DNA of 64,000 nt, taken from Brachybacterium sillae (GTDB lineage Bacteria > Actinomycetota > Actinomycetes > Actinomycetales > Dermabacteraceae). Under the pieces are notes generated by a model, which made no database searches, had not been told where the DNA came from, and saw nothing but the letters and a program-made list of their open reading frames with translations. The stretch's first letter is position 1, and each line of letters opens with the position of its first letter. Both the position numbers and the translations under genes were made by a program. The DNA lies in the NCBI RefSeq assembly GCF_025028335.1, contig NZ_JAFEUW010000001.1, positions 1,116,001 through 1,180,000 on the forward strand, given 5' to 3'. Shown piece after piece: positions 45,191 through 55,005 of this stretch.

Positions 45191-46099
45191 TCAGCGAGGG
45201 CCGACGGTTCGGTACAGGAACAGGTCGGTCCGGTAAGGGACGCCGATGGTGCTTCCGCGTGCGTGACCGAGGTGCTCGTGCAGGTACCAGTCCAGGTTCG
45301 CGAGCACCCGGTTGCGGCGCTCCGCGGCGGCGGTGATGACATAGCTGCGGGTGCGGGCCAGGTCGATCACGTCATGGCTGGGCATGGGGTCCTCCCAGCG
45401 GTGCACCCGGCGCTCGATGAGTGACAGCTCAGGACCGACAGCGGGCTCGAAGTCCTCCCGCTGCACGTCACCGGCATGCATGATCCGGGACAGCCGGTGC
45501 ACCCAGGGGATCGCAACGTCCAGCGTGTTCCACACCAGCGCGAGCACCCCACCGGGGGCCAGCAGCCTCGCCACCTCGATGGTGGCGGCCGGGGCGTCGA
45601 ACCAGTGCCAGGCCTGCGCGGCGGTGACGAGGTGGGCCATCCCCTCAGGCAGGCCCGTGGACTCGGCGGGCGCGAGGTGGGTGGTGAGCGAGGGGGCCGA
45701 CGGTCCTCGCCTGCGCGCGGTCTCGAGCATGGCGGCGCTGGTGTCCACGGCGGTGACGTCAAGTCCCCGCTCGGCCAGGGCCCAGGCGAGCTTCCCGGTG
45801 CCGGCACCGAGGTCGACGGCACGGGCGCCGCCGTCAGCGCCGGCAGCGGTACCGTCGTCGTCGGTATCGGGCAGGTGAATGAGGATCGCGCCGATGACGG
45901 CGCCGGGGTAGCCGGGCCGCAGGCGGTCGTAGTCCTCGCCCTGGTCCTGGAACGCGGCGGCGAGGGCCTCCTTCCGCTCGGCGCTGCGAAATCGCGGCTG
46001 ATGGCGGGAGGAGACGGGCGGGACGGTCGGCGCGGGTCCGGCCGGCACACGCGGCGCGCGCCGCTCGGACCTGGCCTGGGGCGATCGCGGGGAGCTCAC
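45191..46099 (-). CDS. Class I SAM-dependent methyltransferase
   Basis: A 302-residue methyltransferase. The SAM-binding motif I, VDLGAGTGKLAWALAERG, is near residue 85-102, the acidic end of strand 2 is VTAVDTS, and motif VTAAQAWHWFDAPAATIEVARLLAPGG is typical of the Methyltransf_11-like/YafE group. About 40 Arg/Pro/Ser-rich residues precede the domain. The start is the GTG at 46099, which overlaps the exporter stop (GTGA). The substrate is unknown; coupling to an exporter suggests modification of a small molecule or a lipid, but that is inference. Confidence 0.85.
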   Translation of the reverse strand: MSSPRSPQARSERRAPRVPAGPAPTVPPVSSRHQPRFRSAERKEALAAAFQDQGEDYDRLRPGYPGAVIGAILIHLPDTDDDGTAAGADGGARAVDLGAGTGKLAWALAERGLDVTAVDTSAAMLETARRRGPSAPSLTTHLAPAESTGLPEGMAHLVTAAQAWHWFDAPAATIEVARLLAPGGVLALVWNTLDVAIPWVHRLSRIMHAGDVQREDFEPAVGPELSLIERRVHRWEDPMPSHDVIDLARTRSYVITAAAERRNRVLANLDWYLHEHLGHARGSTIGVPYRTDLFLYRTVGPR

Positions 46100-47937
46100 C
46101 GCGCCTCCCGGTGCGCCACCCAGGAGTGGTGCAGCCCCGCGTAGATCCCGCCGGGCAGATCCACCAGCTCGGCGTGCGGCCCGTGCTCGACCAGGTCGCC
46201 GTGGTCCAGCACCAGGATCTGATCGGCCCGCTCGGCGGTGGAGAGACGGTGGGCGATGGTGAGGGTGGTGCGGCCGCGGGCCAGGCCGTCGATGGCCTGC
46301 TGCAGGCGCACGTCGGCCGCGGGGTCCACGGCACTGGTGGCCTCGTCCAGCACGATCACATCGGGATCGGCAAGGTAGGCGCGGGCCAGCGCCACCAGCT
46401 GCCGCTCCCCCGCGCTGAGGGACTCGCCGCGCTGCCCGACGGGCGTGTGCAGCCCCCGCGGCAGCGACTCCAGCCATTCCGCCAGGCCCAGTTCCGTGAG
46501 CGCGGCGCGCATGTCGCGCTCGGTGGCGTCGGGCCGCCCGAACCGCAGGTTCCCGGCGACGGTGGTGTCCAGCAGGAAGCCCTCCTGCGGTACCATCACC
46601 ACCCGCGAGCGCAGGGAGGCGAACGGCACCCGATCCACCGGCACGCCACCGATGAGCACCTGCCCGGAGGTGGGGTCCATCATGCGGGTGAGGAGCTTCG
46701 CGAAGGTGGTCTTGCCCGATCCGGTCTCGCCGACGATCGCGGTGTGGGAACCGGGCGGCAGGTCCACCGTGAGGCCGTGCAGCACCTCCGGCCCGCCGGG
46801 GTAGGCGTAGCGCAGATCCCGCACGGAGACACCCAGCGCCCCCGGCGGGAGGGGCCGGGCGTCGGGCAACGCGGCGGTCCGGCCACCGGTGTGGGGGTCG
46901 AGAGACCCGGCGGGGTCGGCGACATCGGCGGGGGTGTCGAGCACCCCGAGGACGCGGCGCCACCCGGCGACGGCGTTCTGCGCCTCCGACAGCATCTCGA
47001 TACCCATCCGCACGGGCTGGGCGAACAGCGACACCAGGAACACGAAGGCCAGCAGCTGCCCGGCGGTGAGCATGCCGGTGCTGGTGCCGAGCCACACACC
47101 GCCGACGACCACCAGGGCGGTCGCCACACCGTCGGACGCCTCCCCCACGAAGGTGGAGGTGGAGGTGGGCAGCAGCACCCGGTACTGGGCACGGCGCACC
47201 CCGCGGATCGCCTCGGTGCTGCGGTCGCGGGACCTCTCCGCCACGCCGTAGGCGCGCAGGGTGGCGGCACCGACGAGAGACTCGGAAACCTCCCCGAGCA
47301 TCCCGCCGACGGCGGTGCGCACCCCCTGGTATCGGCGGCGGATCCCCGCCTGGATCCACCGCAGCAGCAGGAACACCGGCAGGTACGCCACCCACACCAG
47401 GATCGCCAGCGGCCACGCGTACACCGCCATCACGACGGTGGCGAGGGCCAGCTGCAGCACCATCACCACCAGCATGATCCCGCCGAAGCTCATGAACTGG
47501 CTGACGGTGTCGACGTCGCTGGTCACGCGGGAGACGAGGGCGCCGCGCTGCTCGGTGCCCTGGGTGAGAAGGGACAGGTCGTGGATGTGGCGGAAGGCGC
47601 GGGTGCGCAGGGTCGCCAGGGCCGTCTCGGAGGCGCGGAACAGCCGCCGGTTCATGAGGATGCTCGCCAGGGTGGTCACCAGCAGCACGAGGGCGGCGAG
47701 GCCGGTGGCGGCGGCGACGTAGGGGATGTCCGGCCGTGGCGGCTCGACGATGCCGCGGTCGATGACACGCTGCACCGCGATCGGCACGACGATGCGCCCG
47801 GCGGTGGCGATCACCGCCAACAGCACGGTGATCCACAGGCCCTGCAGCACCTGCGGGGTGAGGGCGAGGCCACGGCGGACGGTCGCGAGGGCGCTCTCGT
47901 CGGCGGACTGCGCGGCCAGGGTGGAGGTCGTGGTCAT
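46096..47937 (-). CDS. ABC exporter half-transporter, catalytically competent subunit
   Basis: A 613-residue type IV exporter half: six transmembrane helices (about residues 30-320) and a nucleotide-binding domain. Walker A is GETGSGKTT and Walker B VIVLDEATSAVD with the catalytic Glu, and the H-loop TIAHRLST has its His. But the signature is LSAGERQ instead of LSGGQ. It pairs with the upstream half, whose defects are complementary. The ATG at 47937 overlaps its partner's stop (ATGA). Products of this class export drugs, lipids or peptides. Confidence 0.92.
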   Translation of the reverse strand: MTTTSTLAAQSADESALATVRRGLALTPQVLQGLWITVLLAVIATAGRIVVPIAVQRVIDRGIVEPPRPDIPYVAAATGLAALVLLVTTLASILMNRRLFRASETALATLRTRAFRHIHDLSLLTQGTEQRGALVSRVTSDVDTVSQFMSFGGIMLVVMVLQLALATVVMAVYAWPLAILVWVAYLPVFLLLRWIQAGIRRRYQGVRTAVGGMLGEVSESLVGAATLRAYGVAERSRDRSTEAIRGVRRAQYRVLLPTSTSTFVGEASDGVATALVVVGGVWLGTSTGMLTAGQLLAFVFLVSLFAQPVRMGIEMLSEAQNAVAGWRRVLGVLDTPADVADPAGSLDPHTGGRTAALPDARPLPPGALGVSVRDLRYAYPGGPEVLHGLTVDLPPGSHTAIVGETGSGKTTFAKLLTRMMDPTSGQVLIGGVPVDRVPFASLRSRVVMVPQEGFLLDTTVAGNLRFGRPDATERDMRAALTELGLAEWLESLPRGLHTPVGQRGESLSAGERQLVALARAYLADPDVIVLDEATSAVDPAADVRLQQAIDGLARGRTTLTIAHRLSTAERADQILVLDHGDLVEHGPHAELVDLPGGIYAGLHHSWVAHREAR

Positions 47938-49865
47938 CGCTCCTCCTCCCCGGCCGCTTCGAGCAGCCCGTCGGCGATGGCGGCCTCGTCATAGGCATCG
48001 ACCAGTGCCCGATACGCGGGGACGTCCTGCCGCAGCTGCGCGTGGGTGCCCTGCGCGGTGACCCGCCCGTGCTCCAGCAGCACCACGTGATCGGCCAGGG
48101 CGATGGTCGATTTCCGATAGGCCACGAGCAGCAGAGCGGTGTCGGTGAGTTCCCGCCGCAGCTGGGCGAGGATCGCCTCCTCCACGGCGGGATCGACGGC
48201 ACTGGTGGCGTCGTCGAGGATCAGCAAGCGGGGGCGCCGCACGATCGCCCGGGCCAGCGCCAGGCGCTGCCGCTGGCCGCCCGACAGGGTGCCACCGCGC
48301 TCCCCCAGTGGGGTGTCGAGTCCCTGCGGGAGGGCGTCGACGAAACCGTCGGCCTGGGCGATCCGCAGGGCGCGACGGATCTCCTCCTCGCTGCGCTCTT
48401 CCCCGAGGGTGATGTTCTCCCGCACGGTGGTGTCGAGCACGAAAGCCTGCTGCAGCACCAGGGCGACACCACGGGTGAGGGCCTCGGCACTGAGGTCCCG
48501 CAGCGGGGTGCCGTCGAGCAGCACCTGGCCGGTGTCCGGGTCGAACAGGCGGGCCGCGACCTGCGCGAGGGTGGACTTCCCCGACCCGGTGGGGCCGACG
48601 ACCGCGACGACGCGACGGCCCGCGGCGGGATCCACGGTGAGGGACACCCCGTGCAGGGAGTGCGTGGGCTCCGGCGCGGTGAACGCCTCGGCATCCGCGT
48701 CGGCGTCCCCGGTCGTGCCCGCGGGGGCGGTGGCGAGGCGCGGGGCGAGGACATCGACCTCATGGTCGCGGTAGGTGACCTCGACGTCGCGCAGCTCGAG
48801 ACGGCCCGGACCGGGCGGCAGCTCGGCGGTGCCGTGCGGCAGATGGTCGGAGGCCTGCAGCACCCGCTGCACCCGGCCCCAGCCGACGACACTGCGCGAG
48901 AGGTCCCCAAGCACCCAGCCGAAGGAGCGGATCGGCAGCCCCATGAGGGTGAACAGATAGGCGATCTGCACGACGTCCCCGGTGGTGATCGCGCCGGCGC
49001 CGACCCGCCAGGCCCCCAGCAGCACCACGACGAGGATGCCCAGGCTCGGCAGCAGTTCGATGAGCGGGTCGAACCATCCGCGGACATACCCGAAGCGGAT
49101 GCCGTTGTGGCGCAGCTGCTGGGCGGCCTCCCGGAACCGGGCCTCCTCGAGGTCCTCCCGGCCCAGGGACTTCACCACGTGGGCGCCGTCGAAGGACTCG
49201 TGGGCGATCTCCGCGACCTTCGCCCGCAGCCGCTGCGATTCGACGACCACGGGGGTGGCCTGCCGCTGCAGCAGCACGTTCAGGCCGATCAGACCCAGTG
49301 ACAGCGCCAGCAGCACTAGCAGCACATAGGGGTCGACCCGTGCCACCAGCACACTCGCATAGGCGAGCATGACCAGGGTGGACAGGGCGAACGGGAACGC
49401 CATCATCGAGAAGAACGTGGCCTCGATGTCGGCCTGGAGGTTGCTGAGCAGGGTGCCGGTGGACTGCCGGCGGTGCCACAGCAGCGGCAACCGGGCGTGG
49501 ACCGCCACCAGGCGTTCCCGGTACTCGCGGTGCAGGTCGAAGATCAGGGCGTTGGTGACAGTGCGCCGCACGGCGACGGCGACGGCCCGCGCCACGGCGA
49601 TGCCGAGGATGGCCAGGCCCGCCACCATCAGGGCACCCCAGGGTGTGGTGCCGGCGGCGAAGGCCGGCAGCACGACCTCCTCGGTGGTGCGGCCGATGAT
49701 CTGGCTGGTGATGATCTGCAGGATCGCGAAGACGATGCCGCCACCGACGGCGAGCGCGAACAGACCCTTGCGTTCGGCGGCGGAGCGCAGCAGGCGGGCG
49801 AGACCCGGCAGCAGCACCCGGGTGGGCACGGCGGACGGGCCCGGCGCCGCGGGGGCGCCGCTCAC
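47934..49865 (-). CDS. ABC exporter half-transporter, degenerate-site subunit
   Basis: A 643-residue exporter half. The start is the GTG at 49865, overlapping the DUF456 stop (GTGA); a longer open frame to 50246 is spurious. Six helices are followed by an NBD with intact Walker A GPTGSGKST and canonical signature LSGGQRQ. The Walker B ends LLILDDATS (Asp where the catalytic Glu should be), and the H-loop reads LLVAYRKST (Tyr for His). A 40-residue acidic insert (TTGDADADAEAF) lies before Walker A. This pattern marks the non-hydrolysing partner of a heterodimer. Confidence 0.92.
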   Translation of the reverse strand: MSGAPAAPGPSAVPTRVLLPGLARLLRSAAERKGLFALAVGGGIVFAILQIITSQIIGRTTEEVVLPAFAAGTTPWGALMVAGLAILGIAVARAVAVAVRRTVTNALIFDLHREYRERLVAVHARLPLLWHRRQSTGTLLSNLQADIEATFFSMMAFPFALSTLVMLAYASVLVARVDPYVLLVLLALSLGLIGLNVLLQRQATPVVVESQRLRAKVAEIAHESFDGAHVVKSLGREDLEEARFREAAQQLRHNGIRFGYVRGWFDPLIELLPSLGILVVVLLGAWRVGAGAITTGDVVQIAYLFTLMGLPIRSFGWVLGDLSRSVVGWGRVQRVLQASDHLPHGTAELPPGPGRLELRDVEVTYRDHEVDVLAPRLATAPAGTTGDADADAEAFTAPEPTHSLHGVSLTVDPAAGRRVVAVVGPTGSGKSTLAQVAARLFDPDTGQVLLDGTPLRDLSAEALTRGVALVLQQAFVLDTTVRENITLGEERSEEEIRRALRIAQADGFVDALPQGLDTPLGERGGTLSGGQRQRLALARAIVRRPRLLILDDATSAVDPAVEEAILAQLRRELTDTALLLVAYRKSTIALADHVVLLEHGRVTAQGTHAQLRQDVPAYRALVDAYDEAAIADGLLEAAGEEER

Positions 49866-50371
49866 GACTGCGTGAAGTGGACGATGGCGGCGACCGCGAG
49901 CGCCAGGCTGGAGCCGAAGGCGCAGGCGAGCTCCACCAGGATGCCCAGCCCGATGGCTTTGAGAGCCACGACGGTGGAGTCGAGGGCGGTGCGGGCGTTC
50001 TGCAGGCGCGACAGTTCCGCGAGGTACAGACCGATCATGAACCCGAGGGGAATGCCGAGCACCGGGATCACGAAGAAGCCGACGATGGCCCCGGCGATGC
50101 CCAGGAGGATCGCCCAGGTGGGCACCTGCCGGGACTTCAACCGTTTCCCGGTGAGCACGTAACTGGCGGTCATGCCGATGACGCTGAGCACCAGCACCAC
50201 CGAGAAGGCGACCCAGCTGGGCCAGCCGCCGATGAGGATCGCCCACACCAGCATGGTCACGACCAGGGTGAGGGTGCCCGGCAGCACCGGCAGCACGATG
50301 CCGGTGAGCCCGACGATGAACAACAGCGCGGCGAGGACGGTGACGAGGACGTCGACGGGGTACGCGACCAC
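49862..50371 (-). CDS. DUF456 membrane protein
   Basis: A 169-residue membrane protein with DUF456 features: LFIVGLTGIVLPVLPGTLTLVVTMLVWAIL near the start, a middle pair of helices with SYVLTGKRLKSRQVPTWAILLGIAGAIVGFF, and GIPLGFMIGLYLAELSRL. The start is the GTG at 50371 with GGAGG four bases upstream; the upstream ATG at 50455 would add 28 Pro-rich residues without a ribosome site. Function of the family unknown. It leads the four-gene exporter operon and follows the sbcC terminator. Confidence 0.82.
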   Translation of the reverse strand: MVAYPVDVLVTVLAALLFIVGLTGIVLPVLPGTLTLVVTMLVWAILIGGWPSWVAFSVVLVLSVIGMTASYVLTGKRLKSRQVPTWAILLGIAGAIVGFFVIPVLGIPLGFMIGLYLAELSRLQNARTALDSTVVALKAIGLGILVELACAFGSSLALAVAAIVHFTQS

Positions 50372-50450
50372 GGGGCCTCCGGGGCGAGGAGAGGGAGCGG
50401 CAGAGGTCAGGAGCGGGAGGGGCGGGGGCGGGCCTCCCAGCGTAACCGGC

Positions 50451-50471
50451 GTCACCCCGGGCCGGGGTGAC
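50451..50471 (-). terminator. sbcC terminator
   Basis: GTCACCCCGG (50451-50460) and CCGGGGTGAC (50462-50471) form a 10-bp palindrome with a one-base centre. It lies 6 bp after the sbcC stop, read on the minus strand, and separates sbcDC from the DUF456-exporter operon. Confidence 0.7.
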
Positions 50472-50477
50472 CAGCGG

Positions 50478-53400
50478 TCAGGCGGTGACGGTGAGGGTGG
50501 AGGTGTCGTCCGCCTGCCGACTCACGCTGATGCGGTCGGGGATCCGCTGTTTCAGCTCGGCCACGTGGGAGACGATGCCGACGCTGCGCCCGGCCTCGGC
50601 GATGCGGGAGATCTCCTCGATGACGCCGTCGAGGCGTTCCGGGTCGAGGCTGCCGAAGCCCTCGTCGATGAACAGCGTCTGCATGGTGACGCCTCCGGCC
50701 TCGGCGCTGACGGTGTCGGCCAGGCCCAGCGCCAGTGCGAGCGAGACGATGAACGTCTCCCCGCCGGAGAGGGTCTCCGGGCGGCGGGAGCGGTCGGTGC
50801 GGCGGTCGATCACCCGCAGGTCGAGGCCGGTGCGGCCGCGTCCGCTGGTGGCGTCCTCCCGCACGAGTTCGAGGTCGGCGTCACCCATCCGGGTGAGCCG
50901 CGCGTTGGCGGCGTCGACCACGTCCTCGAAGCGGCGCATCAGCACGTACGTCGACAGGCGCACCCGGTCCCCGGCGTTGCCGGTGGCGAGGTCGGCCACG
51001 CGGATGATCGCTCCGGCCTCCCGGGTCACGGTCTCCACCTGCTGCACGGAGTTCTGCAGGTTCGCGCGGGCGCCGGCGGTGCGGTCGGCGGTGTGGCGGG
51101 CGGTGGCGGCCCGGGCCTGGGCGGCGGTGGCCTGCTGTTCCTGGTGGGTGACCTGCTCCTGGGTGCGGGCGAGCGCGGCACGCGCGGCGGCCAGCGCGTC
51201 CTCGTCGGCGGTGAGATCCGCGATCCCCGGTGCGGCGAGGCCCTCCTCGAGCCGTGCGCGGTCCACCCGGTCCTGGTCGACGCGGATCTGACGCTCCTTC
51301 CGCTGCGCAGCGGTCAGGACGCTGCGGCGCACCCCCTCGTCGCTGTCGAGTTCGGTGACCACAGCCGGGTCGGCCCCCTGGTCGGTGAGGGAGCGGCGGG
51401 CCTCGTCACGGTGACGCTCGGCCTCGGTGCGCAGTTCCTCCCAGCGGGTGCGAGCCTGGTCCGCAGCCACCAGGGCCTCGCGCAGCTCGCGGGCGACACC
51501 GGCGCGGCGCCTGTGGGCTTCAACCTTCTCCAAGATGCCGGCCGACTCCCCCGGGCCTCGGCGACGGTCAGCCGATCGGCCTCCAGACGGGCGGTGGCCT
51601 CGGTGAGGGCGTCGGTGAGGGCCTCTACCCGGGAGATCTGCTGCTGGCGCTGCTGCTCCAAGGCGTGGGTCGCGGCCTCGTGGTCACGCAGCTGCTGCTC
51701 CCCGCGGGTGACGCGGGCCCCGGCCTGCTCGGCCGCGCGCATCGCCTCGCGGGCCTGCGCATGGGCCTTCTCGGCGGCGGACACGGTCAGGTCTCCCGCC
51801 TGCTCGCGCAGGGTCTCGTGACGATCCCGGGCGCGGTCCCGCGCGGAACGGGCAGCGGCCAGAGCGGTCTCGGCGTCACGACGCAGCTGCTCCACCGCGT
51901 CCATGGTCTCCTCATCCACGTGACCGTCCTGGGGGGCGGCCGGCTCGGGATGCTCCCGGGACCCGCAGACGGCGCAGGGTTCCCCGTCGGTGAGCCCAGT
52001 GGCGAGTTCCGCGGCGAGCCCGGCGCGGCGCCGGGTCCGCAGGTCATGCTCCCGGTCGATCGCCACCTGGGCGGTGCGTCCCGCGGCCTCGAGGGCCTTC
52101 TCGGCGTCGGCGACGGCACGTTCCAGGCGGTCGGCGGACCGGGCGGCTGCGAGGCGCTGCCGGGCGGTCTGCTCCGTCCGCGTGGCGGGGGCGAGGTCCG
52201 CCGCGGCGGTGCGGTCCGCTTCGAGCTGCTGCTCCATCGCCTCCCGCTGGGCGGGGCGGTCCGCCAGCTGCTCGGTGAGGCGGGCGGCACGTTCACGAGC
52301 CTCATCCCGGTCCCGTCTGGTCGCGGCGATCTCGGTCTCTCGGGTGGGTAGGGATGCCTCCAGCTCCACCAGGGCGCTGAGACGTCCCGCGGCGGCGGTG
52401 TCCTCCTCCGCGGTGGCCGCGAGCGTCTGCAGGGCCTGCGGCTGCGCCACCAGGGCGGCGAGGTCGGGGTGGGTGGTCTGTGCTGCGTGTGTGAGGTCCT
52501 CGAGGTGGGTCCGGGCACGGTCGGCCCGACCGGCGGCCTCATCGCGGCGGCTGAGAGCCTCGACGACGGGCGCAGCGGCCGCATGCAGCAGCAGCCGGGC
52601 ACGGTCCTCCTCGATGGCGGGGGCCTGCCGGGTGAGGCGGTCGGCGAGCTCGTCGAGGGTGCGGCGACGCTCCAGGCGGGCGAGCTCCTCGCCCTGCCGG
52701 TGGTGGGCGTCCCGGGCGGAGGTGAGCTCCCGGGCCACGGCCTCGGCCTGCTGCTGCAGTGCGGTGGCGCGCTCGGTGAGGATCGTCGTGATCACGGTGG
52801 CATCAGCCTGCAGGGCTGCCAGGTCGCGCCGCTCCACGTGCTCCGCGAGGGTCAGGGGTTCGTCCTCGGCATCAGCGTGCTCGCGGTCCTCCCCTGCCTG
52901 CTCTCCCGGGTGATCGTCGTCCGCCGGTCCGGGCACGGCATCCAGGCCGGAGGCCTCGGTGAAGCGCTCCACCGCCTTCGCGAGGAGCACCTGGGCATCG
53001 GCCTCCCGCGCCCGGGCGGTGCGGCGGCGATCCTCCAGCTCCTTCTCGATCTGTTCATACATCTCCGTGCCGAACACGCGGGTGAGCACCCGCTGGCGCT
53101 CGGAGGTGTCGGCCCGCAGGAAACGCTGGAACTCCCCCTGCGGGAGCAGCACAGTCTGGGTGAACTGTTCGCGGGTGAGACCGATGGCCCCCTGGATCTG
53201 GGCACCGACCTCATCCAACCGGGTGGCACGGACCTCCACCCCGGCGCCACTGCCGGTGGTGTCGGCGATCGCCGCCGGGATCAGCTCCGGGGACGACAAC
53301 CGCCACAGCAGGGCCCGGGCCTGCTGTGTGGTGGTGCCGGTGCCGCGTTTCTTCGGCCGCTCGAACTGGGGGCTGCGCAACACCCGGTAGATGCCGCTGC

Positions 53401-53656
53401 CGGTCTCGAAGACCAGGTCCACCACCGAGGGCTCGTCGGGCGCGGAGAACTGGGACCGGATCCGGTCGGTGCCGAGCCCCTGCCCGGCCACACCCCCGTA
53501 GAGCGCGAACACCACGGCATCGAGGATCGTCGACTTCCCCGACCCCGTCGGCCCCTCCAACAGGAAGGTTCCGGAGGCACCGAGCGCCGCGAAGTCGATG
53601 CGCATCTCGTCGCGGAACGGGCCGATGCCCCGCAGCCGCAGATGGTGCAGTCTCAT
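50478..53656 (-). pseudogene. sbcC: Exonuclease subunit SbcC, interrupted by a one-base deletion
   Basis: The two open parts join into a full-length SbcC of about 1059 residues. Part one (53656 to about 51550) has MRLHHLRLRGIGPFRDE, Walker A GPTGSGKSTILDAV, the coiled coils and the zinc hook CAVC in GEPCAVCGSREHPEP. Part two (to 50478) has the second coil, the signature LSGGETFIVSLALALG and Walker B LFIDEGFGSLDPE. The frame breaks at a run of five C (51548-51552, G on the coding strand): one extra G restores it (TVAEARG then ESAGILEKV). Both halves look fully conserved. It may be a sequencing error, a recent mutation or a slip site. Confidence 0.88.
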
Positions 53657-54849
53657 GAGGCCTCCTGCTGACGTCGACGGACGGCGCCCCAGGCGCCTTC
53701 GAGGATCTCCAGGTCCTGCGCATCGGCGGGCCCACCGGTGGCGTGGGCGAGGAAGTCCCCCATGACCTCCATCGGATCCTGCTCCCCGCGCACCTCCCGT
53801 ACCCGCGCGGCGAGCTCGCGGCCCTCGGGCCGGTGATGCACCAGCAGCAGGTGGGGGAAGACGGCTCGCAGGCGTTCCTGCAGGTGGGCGGGGCGTTCCC
53901 GGTCGGTGACGGTGAGGGCCGCCCAGTCGTCACCGTGCACCTCCCCCTGGGCGAGGATCTCGTCGAGCGTGCCGGTCAGCTCCACGATCCGGCGGGGCTG
54001 CGTGATCGGCAGCCGCTGCACCGATTCGACGCCGTCGGCACCCATCTCGACCAGCAGCATCGCTTTGCGCTGGTTCCGCTCCGACAGGGAGTACGGCAGG
54101 GGCGAGCCGGAGTACCACATCGCCCCACCCGCGTCGCGCAGCAGACCGGAGAGGTCCTGGCACCCGTGCAGGTGCCCCAGCGCCACGTAGTCGATGCCGG
54201 TGAACACGCTCGCGGGCACGGTGTCGACCCCGCCGACGGTCAGATCCCGTTCGGACTCGGATTCGACGCCTCCGGCGACGAAGGTGTGGGCGAGCACCAC
54301 GGAGCGCGGACGCGGCCGACCCTCGCCGGCGAGCGCGGCGGTGCGCTCCTCGAGCCGCGCGCGGACGCGGGCCATCGCGGCCCGGGTGACCGCCTCATGG
54401 CTGCGGCCGAGCGGGTCCTCCCCCTCGGCGACGAGGGAGTGGCGGGTGATGTCGGGCTCCAGGAAGGGCAGCCCGAAGAACAGCACCTGGCCGTGCTCGT
54501 CCTCCACCGTGACGGGGTGGTCGATCCCGGGGGTGTCCGTGAGCAGATGGATGCCGTCTCGCATGATCTCGCGGCCGAAGCCGAGGCGTGCGGCGGAATC
54601 GTGGTTGCCGGGGGTCAGCACCACGGTGGTGATCTCCGCCAGCTGCGCGAGGGTGCGTGACAGCAGCGTCACCGACTGGACCGGGGGGATCGCCCGGTCG
54701 TACACGTCCCCGGGGATCACGACGACGTCGACCTGCCGCTCTCGCACCGTGGCGACCAGTTCCCGGTGGAAGGCCTCGTGGTGCTCGTGCAGCTCATGCC
54801 CGTGCAGGGTGCGCCCCAGATGCCAATCCGAGGTGTGGAGGATTCTCAT
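53653..54849 (-). CDS. sbcD: Exonuclease subunit SbcD
   Basis: A 398-residue Mre11-type nuclease, partner of SbcC in cutting DNA hairpins and double-strand ends. Metallophosphatase motifs: TSDWHLGRTLHGH at the N-terminus (residues 6-18), PGDVYDRA near 46, PGNHDSAARLG near 81, and AHTFVAGG and GHLHGCQ further on. All metal ligands seem present. It overlaps sbcC by 4 bp (ATGA). Start at 54849. Confidence 0.95.
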   Translation of the reverse strand: MRILHTSDWHLGRTLHGHELHEHHEAFHRELVATVRERQVDVVVIPGDVYDRAIPPVQSVTLLSRTLAQLAEITTVVLTPGNHDSAARLGFGREIMRDGIHLLTDTPGIDHPVTVEDEHGQVLFFGLPFLEPDITRHSLVAEGEDPLGRSHEAVTRAAMARVRARLEERTAALAGEGRPRPRSVVLAHTFVAGGVESESERDLTVGGVDTVPASVFTGIDYVALGHLHGCQDLSGLLRDAGGAMWYSGSPLPYSLSERNQRKAMLLVEMGADGVESVQRLPITQPRRIVELTGTLDEILAQGEVHGDDWAALTVTDRERPAHLQERLRAVFPHLLLVHHRPEGRELAARVREVRGEQDPMEVMGDFLAHATGGPADAQDLEILEGAWGAVRRRQQEAS

Positions 54850-54955
54850 GCCGCCGAGGCTACGACGAGGCCCCGACAGACGAAGCCCGCGCCCTCCCCC
54901 ACCGCAGCAGCAGACCGGCCGCGACCACCGCGTCGGCCAACCCCAGGCGACGGGC

Positions 54956-54986
54956 GAGCGCCCCGGCCACAGGGACCGGGGCGCTC
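54956..54986 (-). terminator. Terminator of the nuclease gene
   Basis: GAGCGCCCCGG (54956-54966) and CCGGGGCGCTC (54976-54986) form a perfect 11-bp stem with a 9-nt loop, 20 bp downstream of the nuclease stop (minus strand). Confidence 0.8.
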
Positions 54987-55005
54987 GAGGCTGAGGGGTC
55001 AGCGG

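Noticed and set aside
45191-48202. A 1003-codon frame that includes the methyltransferase as a large fusion
   Set aside because: The upstream 700 codons are an out-of-frame reading of the two exporter genes; the methyltransferase starts at the GTG overlapping the exporter stop.
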